Source of the DNA: Cognatundibacterium rugosum
Lineage (GTDB): Bacteria > Pseudomonadota > Gammaproteobacteria > Burkholderiales > Burkholderiaceae_D
DNA length: 64,000 bases
Direction: 5' to 3'
Assembly: GCF_014284365.1 (NCBI RefSeq)
Contig: NZ_JACOGG010000002.1
Coordinates: 282,633 to 346,632 of the forward strand
Part shown: piece by piece, positions 17,477 through 26,911 of the stretch
How the letters are laid out: each line of letters opens with the position of its first letter
Numbering within the stretch: position 1 is the first letter of the stretch
Made by a program: the position numbers and the translations under genes
Notes under the pieces: generated by a model
What the model saw: the letters and a program-made list of their open reading frames with translations, nothing else
What the model was told of the DNA's origin: nothing
The model's database searches: none

Positions 17477-19423
17477 TTAATAAGAACTGCTCATCACTAC
17501 CCGCGCACTGCTGATCTGCACCGGCGTCAGCCGCCACACCAGCGGTGTATCGAGCAATTCCAGCTTACGGATTTGAGCAGCGTTTTTGGCTGGAATATTG
17601 ATGGCCCAGCTTCGCTGACTTTTGCCATTGAGCGGGTCGTCGACACCGGTATCGAAGGTTTCGGGATATGAATATTTTCTGAAACCTTCTTTCAACACAC
17701 GATAAATCTGACTGCCATCGGAAAAGGTGACGCGCAGCGTGTAATCGCAACCGGAAGTGTGGCAGTACCACATATATTCAGGATTGCTGCCATTCTGGGT
17801 GTAGGGGAAAATTTTACTGAGCTGCGCCGTCACGGTCGGATCGATGGTCTCAATCAGATTGCCCTGATGCGTGACCGGTTCATAAAAACGTGAAGCCCCG
17901 GCGGTTGCCGCATTGCTATACGTCGCCACAATGGTATGCACAGGCACGTTCTGGCTCAGCGGCAAATTCTGCTTAATCCCATAGGCAGCGAAGTGACCGG
18001 TTTTTGGCGTGTAATCAGTCCAGGCCGCGCGACTGCTGTCCCAGCCCGACAAACCGGTGGCAGAAGCTGAATCCGCTTTAATTTGCCCCTGTATCCAGCG
18101 TTGTATGCGGGCGGTATTGAAATCGGAAAACAAGGAAAACCTGTACTTAGGATCGCTGCCGCTATCTGCATCATCCATAGGATCTTTGCGATAGCAACGT
18201 CCCTGCTCATCGAGCTGATACGCATTGTTCGTGCGGCACCAGGTAAAACGCGGTGCAGTCGGTGCCATCCGTGGATTGCGGAATTCACGGGTCGCCATAT
18301 TGTAGCCCCAGGCTGAACCTTTGACTGAGCCTGCGATGTATGGAAATTTTCTGGTACTGGCATCGTTGTATTCGCTGTTTGAATGTCCAAGTCCCATCGC
18401 ATGACCAGTTTCATGCAACAAAAAACCGTAGGTATTACCCCCGGCGCCGACGCCGGAACCAATCACGCTGACACCTCCCCCTATCCAGGCCAATTGGTTC
18501 AGGGACTGAACCGACTTATCAATTGCGATGATGGAGGCATAAGTCACACGATTCATCGCCATCTCCCCATTGGCGAGATGGATCTGATAGGCCAGATCAT
18601 TCGCCGTGTCGATCAGGTGTGCGCCGTCGCGGAGTTCATGATGAGAACTGACCACATAAGCAGCAGCGCCAGCTTTGGGCGGAATCACCATCGCATCTGC
18701 CACAAACTGCCCCAGCGGATGATTGCTGACCTTGACCTGCGAAGCGGGCCAGGTCGCTGCGGCCTGCTGTTGAGCTGCCGCATCCATATGCATTACACGC
18801 TCGTTATCCAGATTCAGACCGGTATTGGCATTAGTAGCGCCAAACAGTACAAAAGGCAGTATCTGCATCTGCAATTCGGTATTGGCACCAACCGTGATCG
18901 CGACCGGCTTGCTGACATCGTAATTGCTGGCGGAAACGCGCAGGCTGATGCCGGGCTGTACCAGATTCGCTGGCAGAGTCAGGCTCCATAAGTCACTGCC
19001 GTAAGGGGTGTCGAGTCCCTCGGAAGGTGGCAATTGAGCGGGTGGCGTCAAAGCCAGCTTGCCTAATACTGCGCCATCCTTGAGCACTTCCACAACCGGA
19101 TTTTGTACATCTGCACTGCCCAATCTCAACAAAACCAGCGCATCGCGCTGCGCTGCCAGCGTCAGCGGTGCGCTATTGGCGATGCTCCAGTTCAGTCCAT
19201 CCGGCGGTATCAGATGGGTCTGGGCAACCTCTGCCTTGCTAATGAGCAAAGCAGTCCTGGCTGCGACCGGCGGTGTACCGCCAGCTGCACCGCCCTTTCC
19301 ATCGCTGCCGGCATTACCCGTGCCACCGCCACCACAAGCTGACAAAATCAGCATGGCTGCTGCGCAGGCGCATGCCGAAAAAGGAAATGCAGAAAATCTG
19401 GCTGAGGAGTTTGGCTGTTTCAC
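17477..19423 (-). CDS. M66-like zinc metalloprotease lipoprotein
   Basis: A 648-residue surface or periplasmic protease. GTG 19423 is chosen: AGGTGA lies six bases upstream and it begins a good lipoprotein signal ending LSAC followed by a Gly run (CGGGG). The upstream open frame to 19570 lacks these. The catalytic motif HETGHAMGLGH (His337, Glu338, His341, His347) is the HExxHxxGxxH metzincin-type site, and the whole resembles peptidase family M66 (StcE/dictomallein-like), whose members cut mucin-type glycoproteins. The target here is not known. It lies 106 bases downstream of the GspF-like gene on the same strand. Confidence 0.85.
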   Translation of the reverse strand: MKQPNSSARFSAFPFSACACAAAMLILSACGGGGTGNAGSDGKGGAAGGTPPVAARTALLISKAEVAQTHLIPPDGLNWSIANSAPLTLAAQRDALVLLRLGSADVQNPVVEVLKDGAVLGKLALTPPAQLPPSEGLDTPYGSDLWSLTLPANLVQPGISLRVSASNYDVSKPVAITVGANTELQMQILPFVLFGATNANTGLNLDNERVMHMDAAAQQQAAATWPASQVKVSNHPLGQFVADAMVIPPKAGAAAYVVSSHHELRDGAHLIDTANDLAYQIHLANGEMAMNRVTYASIIAIDKSVQSLNQLAWIGGGVSVIGSGVGAGGNTYGFLLHETGHAMGLGHSNSEYNDASTRKFPYIAGSVKGSAWGYNMATREFRNPRMAPTAPRFTWCRTNNAYQLDEQGRCYRKDPMDDADSGSDPKYRFSLFSDFNTARIQRWIQGQIKADSASATGLSGWDSSRAAWTDYTPKTGHFAAYGIKQNLPLSQNVPVHTIVATYSNAATAGASRFYEPVTHQGNLIETIDPTVTAQLSKIFPYTQNGSNPEYMWYCHTSGCDYTLRVTFSDGSQIYRVLKEGFRKYSYPETFDTGVDDPLNGKSQRSWAINIPAKNAAQIRKLELLDTPLVWRLTPVQISSARVVMSSSY

Positions 19424-19529
19424 GATTTCACCTGTAGACGTATGCCTGTACGATAAGGCAAACATCACAGCAGGTGAATTGTACTTTGGTGCAAACCTGC
19501 TTGGCAGGTCACGTCGGTGAATCAGCGAT

Positions 19530-20555
19530 TCAAACTGCAGGCAGCCCACCCTGATTGCCGAATCCGACATCGGCTGGCATGCGTGGCATGATGCCTGGGC
19601 CGGATAGTAATTGCATCGTCATCCAGACGGCGATCACAGCATAAAACAGGCGTGGTAACCAATCCGCCAGTTGACGCCAGCTATCCGCCAGCTGCGCATT
19701 TTCCTGTGCCGCATAACGCAATAAGGTCTCGCTCAGCGTGCCGCTTTGTTCCGCCACATTTAACAAAGGCATGATCGCACCGCTGCCAACATCCGGCACT
19801 TGCATCAGCGCCTGATACAGACTGCGACCCGCATGTAATTCCTTTACGGCAGCACGAAAGCGCAAGCGCAGAGCCGGGTTGCGCACAGTCTGGCTGGCCT
19901 TGGGCAGCGCATCAAATACCGGCACCCCGGCTTCCAGCAATAGTCCCAGACTTTCATAAAAATTTCTGGCATCGTGGCGCAACTGAAAACGTCCAAGCAC
20001 AGGCACATGCTGCACGCCCTGCAGCAGGCTGTCAGCGATTGCAGAGTCGCCGCGTTCCAGGGTTTGCCACAAACGCGAAATCAGCCAGGCCAGCACACCC
20101 AACAGCAAAAACGGCAGCAACAATCCCCCCAGATAAGCCGTGCCGCTAATCTGGCCGCTGACCAGTTGCGGCAAGGGCCGTACACACAGTGCGATGAATA
20201 AAATTAGTAAGGGAAAGCGCAAACGGCTGCGGACTGCCGCGATCTGTGCACTGCGCTGGGTATAGTTATCAGCCAGGCGCTGATACAGCACAGCCGGACT
20301 GCCCGCCTGACAGGCCGCACGTAATAACTGACTTTCGAGGTCGCTCAACAAGCCAGCAATTTGACCTGCCGTCGCAATATCCTTACCGCGCTTTAATTCA
20401 CGCAAGGCACGCTGCACCCTGGGTTGCAGCCGCGCCGGCAAACGCAACAGAGAAAATGCATGATGCGCAGACAGACCGGATTTTTCCATCATTGCCAGAT
20501 GTGTGAACATTTGCGCACGCACAGAAAACGGCATTACAGGCACAGAGCTGGCCAT
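19530..20555 (-). CDS. orphan GspF/PilC-like T2SF-domain membrane protein
   Basis: A 341-residue inner-membrane protein with two T2SF repeats, each a helical cytoplasmic domain (FTHLAMMEKSGLSAHHAF; FYESLGLLLEAGVPVFDAL), and three hydrophobic stretches (LLILFIALCV; GGLLLPFLLLGVLAWLI; LFYAVIAVWMTMQLL). This is the layout of the platform protein GspF/PilC of type II secretion and type IV pili. ATG 20555 has AAAGGA upstream, which makes it likelier than ATG 20573. No other pilus or secretion gene lies nearby, so its partner system is elsewhere or lost. Confidence 0.83.
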   Translation of the reverse strand: MASSVPVMPFSVRAQMFTHLAMMEKSGLSAHHAFSLLRLPARLQPRVQRALRELKRGKDIATAGQIAGLLSDLESQLLRAACQAGSPAVLYQRLADNYTQRSAQIAAVRSRLRFPLLILFIALCVRPLPQLVSGQISGTAYLGGLLLPFLLLGVLAWLISRLWQTLERGDSAIADSLLQGVQHVPVLGRFQLRHDARNFYESLGLLLEAGVPVFDALPKASQTVRNPALRLRFRAAVKELHAGRSLYQALMQVPDVGSGAIMPLLNVAEQSGTLSETLLRYAAQENAQLADSWRQLADWLPRLFYAVIAVWMTMQLLSGPGIMPRMPADVGFGNQGGLPAV

Positions 20556-20650
20556 GCTTAACGGTCCTTTCATATTCAGGTTACAGCGCGATGCAGAACA
20601 GCGCAGCGTCAGCTTCTATTCTAAGGCTTGAGTTAATGCACAAAAACAAA

Positions 20651-20680
20651 AACCCCATGCAGATTCTTTTGCATGGGGTT
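20651..20680 (-). terminator. intrinsic terminator after the DEAD-box gene
   Basis: AACCCCATGCA (20651-20661) and TGCATGGGGTT (20670-20680) form a perfect 11-pair stem with an eight-base loop; in minus-strand direction a T run follows (A run 20642-20650). Confidence 0.88.
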
Positions 20681-20751
20681 TTCTGAACCGGATCACAACA
20701 AGAAACTGCCTGATTCAGCTTGCCGATACAGCATATGCTTTATTTGGCAGC

Positions 20752-23112
20752 TTATTTGCCCGACTTGTGACGCGAGGTACCGCTGTTTTTGTCGAACTTG
20801 GACGGACGACGTTCGCTACTGCGCGGCGCACCGGCAAAAGATTTTGCACCCGGTTTGCCACCTGTTTTTTCTGCGACGCGACGGTCACCGCCGCTACGTT
20901 TGGCACCGGCAGGGAAATCCTGCGCAATACCGCCGCTGGATGGGCCAATTGAGCTGATCTTGATTTGCTTACCGGCGACCCAGACGCCCTTGAGCTGCTG
21001 CAGCAATTCCTTAGGCATGCCATCGGGTAAATCCAGTGTGCTGTAATCGTCAAAAATTTCGATACGGCCTATGTATTTAGCTTCCAGTCCGGCTTCATTC
21101 GCAATCGCACCCACGATATTCGATGGGGTGACGGCATCCTGTTTACCGACTTCGATACGGTAGCTTTGCATAGGAATCGCGACCTTGGTCTTATCCTTTT
21201 TCGGCTTGGCGGCACGCTCTTCCGGTTCTTCGCGCGTGCTGAAGGCACGGTCGACCACCTGATTCAGACGACTGCCCGGTGCGCTGTCCGCGATACGCGG
21301 TGCACGCTCTGCACGGTCTGTACGTTCAGGGCGTTCGGTACGCTCGGGACGGGCAGCACGTGGCGCCGGGAAGTCAGCTGCTGCGCCAGTCTCAGCACTG
21401 ATGCGCAAAGACTGACCCGCCACGCGTACCGATTTCAGATGATCGAGCATCTCGCCCGGCAAATCATCCGGCAAATCGAGGATGGTGTAGTCATCATAAA
21501 TATCGATACGGCCGATGAATTTGGATTCAATATTGGCTTCGTTCGCAATCGCACCGACGATATTGCCCGGCTTAACGCCATGCTCATGGCCGACGGCGAT
21601 GCGATAAGTCTGCATCCCAGGTTCGGCAACGCGCGGGCTGTGTTCGCGACGCGGGCCACGTTCAGCACGGTCGTTACGCTCAAAACGATCGCCACGCTCA
21701 CGCGGTGCACGGTCATTACGGTCACTGCGATCGTTACGTCCCGCACGCTCTTCGCGCCAGCTGTCATCGGCTTTCGGTTCACGCCGGTTTTTATCTAACA
21801 GCAGCGGCTCTTCGCCGCGTGCCATTTTCGCCAATGCAGCTGCGATTTCAATCGCAGGCACATTGTGTTCCTGCTCAAAGTCTTCGATCACGGCGGCAAA
21901 TTCTTCCAGTCCGCCCTGCGCCAGCGTGGTGGCGATCTGATCTTTGAAGCGGGCGATACGCACATTGTTCACAGCCTGTATGGTCGGCAATTCCAACGGT
22001 GACACCGGCTGACGGGTCGCACGTTCTATCGCTTTGAGCAGATTTTTTTCGCGTGGAGTAATGAACAGGATTGCCTCACCACTACGACCGGCACGACCGG
22101 TACGGCCTATACGGTGGGTATAACTTTCCGGATCATAGGGCACGTCGTAGTTAATGACGTGGCTGATACGCTCTACGTCCAAACCACGCGCAGCCACATC
22201 GGTCGCCACCAGAATATCGATCTTGCCGTCTTTCAGTTGCTGGATAGTGCGCTCACGTTGCTGCTGATTGATGTCGCCATTAATCGCTGCTACAGAAAAT
22301 CCGCGTGCATCAAGCTTGGCGGCCAGCTCTTCGGTACCCAGTTTGGTACGTGCGAAGATGATCATGCCGTCAAAGGTTTCGGCTTCCAGAATACGGGTCA
22401 GCGCATCCAGTTTATGCATGCCTGAGACCAGCCAGTAGCGCTGACGGATATTGTCGGCAGTCCCGGTTTTGGCAGCGATGGTGACTTCGGCCGGTTTGTT
22501 CAGATAAGTCTGGGCGATACGCTTAATCACCGAAGGCATGGTAGCGGAGAACAGCGCCGTCTGACGGCCCTCCGGCGTTTCTTGCAGGATGCGCTCGACA
22601 TCGTCGATAAAGCCCATACGCAGCATTTCATCGGCTTCATCCAGCACCAGGGTTTTCAGTGCGGACAAATCCAGCGAACCTTTATCCAGATGGTCAATCA
22701 CGCGACCTGGTGTACCGACGATCACATGCACGCCACGACGCAGTGCCGATAATTGCGGGCCATAGCTTTGGCCGCCATAAATAGGCAGCACATGAAAGCC
22801 GGGTATATGACGCGCATAGGTCTGAAACGCTTCAGCGACCTGAATCGCGAGTTCACGGGTCGGTGCCAGTACCAAGGCTTGCGGCGTGGTCTGACGGATG
22901 TCGATGCGCGACAAAATTGGCAAAGCAAATGAAGCGGTTTTACCGGTACCGGTCTGGGCCTGGCCCAGCACATCGCGGTTATCCAGCAAATAAGGAATTG
23001 TGGCCGCCTGAATCGGTGACGGGGTTTCATAACCGACATCTTGCAGTGCGCGCAGCAGTGGCGCACTCAGTTCAAGGTCGGCAAAAGATAAGGGGGTGGT
23101 GTTTTCTGACAT
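20752..23112 (-). CDS. deaD: DEAD-box RNA helicase with two DbpA-type RNA-binding domains
   Basis: A 786-residue ATP-dependent RNA helicase of the DeaD/CsdA group, acting in ribosome assembly, mRNA turnover and cold adaptation. Helicase motifs are complete: AQTGTGKTAS (Walker A), PTRELA, LDEADEML, FSATMP and HRIGRTGRAG. A charged Arg/Asp/Glu-rich linker follows (residues about 440-495). Two DbpA-like RNA-binding domains come next, starting at MQTYRIAVG (near 500) and MQSYRIEVG (near 647); each has the same NIVGAIANEA and YIGRI-DDY core. CsdA homologues normally have one. The tail is basic. The ribosome site before ATG 23112 is weak. Confidence 0.92.
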   Translation of the reverse strand: MSENTTPLSFADLELSAPLLRALQDVGYETPSPIQAATIPYLLDNRDVLGQAQTGTGKTASFALPILSRIDIRQTTPQALVLAPTRELAIQVAEAFQTYARHIPGFHVLPIYGGQSYGPQLSALRRGVHVIVGTPGRVIDHLDKGSLDLSALKTLVLDEADEMLRMGFIDDVERILQETPEGRQTALFSATMPSVIKRIAQTYLNKPAEVTIAAKTGTADNIRQRYWLVSGMHKLDALTRILEAETFDGMIIFARTKLGTEELAAKLDARGFSVAAINGDINQQQRERTIQQLKDGKIDILVATDVAARGLDVERISHVINYDVPYDPESYTHRIGRTGRAGRSGEAILFITPREKNLLKAIERATRQPVSPLELPTIQAVNNVRIARFKDQIATTLAQGGLEEFAAVIEDFEQEHNVPAIEIAAALAKMARGEEPLLLDKNRREPKADDSWREERAGRNDRSDRNDRAPRERGDRFERNDRAERGPRREHSPRVAEPGMQTYRIAVGHEHGVKPGNIVGAIANEANIESKFIGRIDIYDDYTILDLPDDLPGEMLDHLKSVRVAGQSLRISAETGAAADFPAPRAARPERTERPERTDRAERAPRIADSAPGSRLNQVVDRAFSTREEPEERAAKPKKDKTKVAIPMQSYRIEVGKQDAVTPSNIVGAIANEAGLEAKYIGRIEIFDDYSTLDLPDGMPKELLQQLKGVWVAGKQIKISSIGPSSGGIAQDFPAGAKRSGGDRRVAEKTGGKPGAKSFAGAPRSSERRPSKFDKNSGTSRHKSGK

Positions 23113-23425
23113 GGCGATGCTCGCTCGTTCGCTCGTATCGCAGGATGCGACAAGATATTTGGGACGCTAGTTTACTCTGTTGTACCCAGTATAGGTGCAG
23201 GATAAGGAAAGTTCGCCTGTTTTTTCAGCAAATTAAAGGCAAAAAGCAGACCAGGCAGCGGATATTGCGCCACTTCCTTAACATACAGCCAAGCCTTACC
23301 GCTTTGCTGGCCTTGAGCAGCAGCAAAAAAAAAGCCCATCCGGTCAGGGATGGGCTCAATAGTTCGGAGAGTTATTATTATTTTTTCTTATTATTTATTT
23401 TTATTATGTGTCCTGCCCTGAACGC
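23113..23425. other. intergenic region between helicase and M4/M36 protease genes
   Basis: Contains the helicase promoter/leader (minus strand; TATACT near 23185-23195 on the minus strand could be a -10) and, at its left side, the protease terminator. A GCTC/GTTC repeat (GCTCGCTCGTTCGCTCG, 23118-23134) sits just before the helicase start. Confidence 0.4.
23325..23356 (-). terminator. intrinsic terminator after secreted protease
   Basis: AGCCCATCC (23333-23341) pairs with GGATGGGCT (23348-23356); an uninterrupted T run follows in minus-strand direction (A run 23325-23333). Confidence 0.88.
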
Positions 23426-25570
23426 TTACCAGGTGAATACCGCGCTGTATTTACCACTGGTAGCACCAGTGCCACCGCTGTAGAACAACACTTTGGCGTA
23501 CACCACTTTTGCCGCCGTGCCGGTGTTCGCATTGGTCACGGTATCAGCTGCACCCGTGCCGTTGGTGCTGGATGTCAGCTTAGTACCTGTGCTGCTATAC
23601 AGCTCCAGATCGTAGTCAGAGGTGGAGTTTGGTGTCATCACCACTTTCAGGGTTTTACCGGCCGGTATCGTCACCTTGAAATAATCCACATCAGTACTGG
23701 CGCTCATCGTGCCATTCACCGTCGTGTTGGAGGTGCTGATCACGTTAGCTGTCGCGGTGGTGTTATTACTTTCTGTTTCGCTGATGACGGTGCCTGGAGG
23801 TACTGCGCCAGCCAGAATATTCTGTGCTTCAAACTTGGCACGGAACGTATTGGCGTACGTCGCGTCGTTCGGGAACAAGGCAGTTGCCGCATTCACGATC
23901 GCTGTCGCCATGGCGGGCATCTTCACGTTGGAACCCAGACCAAAATGCGCTTCCAAAATAATCTTATCGACGTTTTCACGTGGTTTGCCAGCCGCGATCA
24001 GCGCAACCAGTGACTGGAACAGCGGAGCAGACCACAATTCATCAGACTGGAAGGTCACGCCATTTTCTGTCACCGAGGTATGTGCCGGATAGGATTTCGA
24101 TGCATTGTATTTGGCATCGGTGCGGTTCAGCATACGGCCACCCCAGCATGCATTATGACCATCCCAGTGGAAGGCCCATTCCGGATGGAAGGTTTTGCCA
24201 TTGGCGGTGCTGTAAGAATAAGAAGCAGCCCAGTAATCGCCAAAGCCTTCACCCATACCGCCGGTATCACCACCGGTCCAGCTATTGTTGATGTTGTACT
24301 GGATGCCGTGACCATATTCATGCAGGATCACGCCCACGTCTTCGCTATCATTGACACAACCATGACCGAAGGCCAGGTAATCCTTGCCGGCTGCCGCAGG
24401 CTGGTAATGGGAATTGTCATCACCATTCACACCGTCGGTATCCACATTCAGCGGACGGTTGATGATGGATTTGGAACCGGTGAAACCCAGCGACTGGATA
24501 TAGCGCTGATTCTGATCCAGGTGGAAGTAAACGTTGGTGTCGTCAAATGCATTATTGCCGCGTTTGGCTGTCCACACGCCATTGGTGGTGGTGCTAGGTG
24601 CGGTATTTGGCGCTTCGATATCGGTGATGTTCACGAAAGGACCGGACAGTGTGTAGACGCCATTGGTGACGGTCAGATCACGCAGGGTTTTGGTCGAATA
24701 CGCAGCATCGAAAGCGCTGGCAGGCGAAGTGTCAGCCAGATTTTCTGTGTTGAGCACAGTACGTGGATCAGGATCAAATACCAGACCGCTACCGTTGACA
24801 CCGGAAGCCACTGCTGCGACGGCCAGGCTGGTGGCAGTTGGTGCTGCTGCGACTTTGCCCAGTTTGGCAGAGAATGCGGCCGTTTCAGACTGACGGTCCA
24901 GCGTGGAGACGTTCAGCTTAGCGCGCTCTGCCAGACTGCGTTCACCGCCTTTGGACATACGTGGCAGCGTGGTCGAATAGGAATCCAGCAATTTTCCGTC
25001 AGCAGTGCTGATGTATTGCACAAAGCCGCCGGTTGGCATCTGCGCCGAGATGTTGACTTTATGCGCGAGCTGGAAACCGGCAGGACCCGCAACCCAGACC
25101 AGATCGGTCTTTGGTGCAGCCACCAGTTTGTGTTGCACTTTCATATTGGCCCAGGCTTTGTCCAATGCCTGCTCTGCACTGATTTGCTTTTGTACATACA
25201 GCTGATTGACAGCATTGGCGTCGGCCTGTGCCGAGACAGGCTTGGTCTCGTTGAAGACTTTCAGTAAGTCGCCTTTGTGACTGATCGAGATAACGATTTC
25301 AGCACGATCCACTGGGATGCCGCGCAACATTTGCTGATAGTAGTAATGCTTACCGAGCAGGGAATCCTGCACCTTGGTCAAGACCAAATTATCGAGGCTG
25401 GCGGGCAGGCCATATTTGGCTGCGTTTTTAGCCAGCACATCTTTCGCGGAAACGGCTTTTTCGCCGGCGAATATGGTCAGATTTTCTACCGTGTGACTGG
25501 CTGCAAATGCGCCGCTGGAAACAGCGGACAAAATGAGTGTTGCGAGGATGGATCGTGATTGAAACCGCAT
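23426..25570 (-). CDS. secreted thermolysin/fungalysin-like metalloprotease with PPC domain
   Basis: A 714-residue exported protease. A signal peptide (residues 1-24, ending AFA) precedes an FTP/PepSY-type propeptide (about 25-220). The zinc site is HEYGHGIQ (His417, Glu418, His421), with the third ligand in GEGFGDYW about 25 residues later, as in families M4/M36. The last 110 residues form a PPC (pre-peptidase C-terminal) beta domain opening near ESNNTTATANVI and ending KYSAVFTW; such domains are often cut off or aid secretion. AGGGAGA precedes ATG 25570. A strong terminator follows. M36 is a slightly better fit than M4 because of GEGFGDYW. Confidence 0.9.
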   Translation of the reverse strand: MRFQSRSILATLILSAVSSGAFAASHTVENLTIFAGEKAVSAKDVLAKNAAKYGLPASLDNLVLTKVQDSLLGKHYYYQQMLRGIPVDRAEIVISISHKGDLLKVFNETKPVSAQADANAVNQLYVQKQISAEQALDKAWANMKVQHKLVAAPKTDLVWVAGPAGFQLAHKVNISAQMPTGGFVQYISTADGKLLDSYSTTLPRMSKGGERSLAERAKLNVSTLDRQSETAAFSAKLGKVAAAPTATSLAVAAVASGVNGSGLVFDPDPRTVLNTENLADTSPASAFDAAYSTKTLRDLTVTNGVYTLSGPFVNITDIEAPNTAPSTTTNGVWTAKRGNNAFDDTNVYFHLDQNQRYIQSLGFTGSKSIINRPLNVDTDGVNGDDNSHYQPAAAGKDYLAFGHGCVNDSEDVGVILHEYGHGIQYNINNSWTGGDTGGMGEGFGDYWAASYSYSTANGKTFHPEWAFHWDGHNACWGGRMLNRTDAKYNASKSYPAHTSVTENGVTFQSDELWSAPLFQSLVALIAAGKPRENVDKIILEAHFGLGSNVKMPAMATAIVNAATALFPNDATYANTFRAKFEAQNILAGAVPPGTVISETESNNTTATANVISTSNTTVNGTMSASTDVDYFKVTIPAGKTLKVVMTPNSTSDYDLELYSSTGTKLTSSTNGTGAADTVTNANTGTAAKVVYAKVLFYSGGTGATSGKYSAVFTW

Positions 25571-26131
25571 GTGTACTTCTCCCTGTTTATATACATTTCC
25601 AGTCAGTTCACTGCCGGAAATCTTTGATTATTTGCGCATCGCTGCGCCCATGTGGCAGCCCCGCCGGGCTAGTGACTTCAACAACGTCGACTCAGTGTAG
25701 GGGGAAATGTTGTCCGAGAATAGTAAGCAAAATGACGTCAAAAAACCGACATAAAATACATTTCGACGAACTTATAATTCATTTTGACGATCATTTTTGT
25801 TAAAAATACATGCTACGCACCAACATTTCCTAAAACGCACCAAATCTGAGCAATACGGAATCCTCGTTTCGTCAAAAAATGCACGTTTTTCGTGCGATTT
25901 CTACCCACTTTTGAGCGCAACCGAGCTTCGCCTCTAATTTCGAGTGGGCGATTTACAACAACAGAGACAAATGAAATAAATCAAATCGGCTGGAAAGCCA
26001 GATTTGTATTCAGTTTGAAACAGAAGACTCAGCAAGCATGCGGCATGCAAGACGAAATGCGGCCAGTTATGAGGAAATACGCGGGCTTTTGGAATGAAAA
26101 AATTTTTTGATCAGCCATGGGCGCTGCGAGT
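25571..26131. other. AT-rich 561-bp region upstream of secreted protease gene
   Basis: No gene is supported; a 72-codon plus frame (25892-26110) has no ribosome site. The region is unusually A/T-rich for this window and carries repeated short motifs (see 25759-25881), so it probably holds the regulated promoter of the protease gene read to the left, and the end of the solute-binding protein transcript on the right. Confidence 0.5.
25759..25881. promoter_or_regulatory. repeated operator-like motifs upstream of protease gene
   Basis: CATTTCGACGA (25759-25769) and CATTTTGACGA (25780-25790) are 21 bases apart; ACGCACCAA occurs at 25815-25823 and 25835-25843, 20 bases apart; an inverted relative TCGTCAAAAAATG lies at 25869-25881. 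Two-helical-turn spacing fits binding of a regulator dimer. No regulator family is identified. Confidence 0.35.
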
Positions 26132-26905
26132 TTATTTTTCAGTCAACCCGTATTGGTGCATCAGCCGGCTTTGCTCACCGCTATCGAACAGGCGTTGAAT
26201 CTGGCGATTGATCTGTTCCAGCTTCCAGCCCGATTTCGGCGACAGGGCACATTGGGTATAGACCCTGGAGAAATGCGTAGGCGCGATACTGAACTGTGAC
26301 CTTTGCTCCGGATGCAGTTTGAAATACCCTTCTATCTCCGCGTCGGAGGTGATCAGCGCATCCGCTGCACCCATCGCGACCAGCCGGAACATACTTGCGA
26401 CTTCGACCTGATCCAGACGCTGGATTTTACCGGCCGCCACTTCCTGCTGTATCTGTGGGTAATGGTAGGCCAGCTGGGTTGCGATTGTTTTCCCAATTAG
26501 CTGGGCCGGATAGCTGCTTGGTACAGCATTTCCTTTACGCACCAGCACGCGTTCAAATTGTGGCAGGTTCGGCAGAGTCCACTGTAAATCTGCAGGCTGG
26601 TCCACCCATTGCGGACTGAAATAACAGGCCAGATCGGCATCGCCACGCAGCAGTGCCGGTTCTAGCCGGCGTCGTGAGCAATTCTGATACACAGCTTGCG
26701 CCTGTAAGCCACGCGCAATCGCATCGGTATAGTCTTTCAGTAAGCCATCCGTCAACTGATGCTGCTTATCGAATACATTGAGTGGATAATCCAGGGTCTC
26801 AATGACGGCAATACGCAATTTTTCTTCAGCGCGTGCTCCAGCCTGACCACTGTAAACCAGGCCAGCGAGTAGCAACGACAACATGATTGCGCATTTGTTT
26901 GACAC
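26132..26905 (-). CDS. periplasmic solute-binding protein, family 3-like
   Basis: A 257-residue exported protein of the amino-acid-type periplasmic binding protein fold (PBPb). After a signal peptide (LSLLLAGLVYSGQAGA), EEKLRIAVIET starts the first lobe; the hinge region with LIGKTIATQLAYHYPQ and ALITSDAEIEGYF fits the second lobe. Several such proteins without ABC partners serve as sensors or orphan receptors; no permease is adjacent here. The start is GTG 26905, six bases after the upstream stop with GTGAG overlapping that stop, so it is probably co-translated with the PLP enzyme gene. Confidence 0.78.
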   Translation of the reverse strand: MSNKCAIMLSLLLAGLVYSGQAGARAEEKLRIAVIETLDYPLNVFDKQHQLTDGLLKDYTDAIARGLQAQAVYQNCSRRRLEPALLRGDADLACYFSPQWVDQPADLQWTLPNLPQFERVLVRKGNAVPSSYPAQLIGKTIATQLAYHYPQIQQEVAAGKIQRLDQVEVASMFRLVAMGAADALITSDAEIEGYFKLHPEQRSQFSIAPTHFSRVYTQCALSPKSGWKLEQINRQIQRLFDSGEQSRLMHQYGLTEK

Positions 26906-26911
26906 TAAAAC

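Noticed and set aside
24080..25267. 395-codon open frame on the plus strand opposite the secreted protease
   Set aside because: It is fully antisense to a clear metalloprotease with signal peptide and catalytic motifs; it has no ribosome site and composition typical of a mirror frame.
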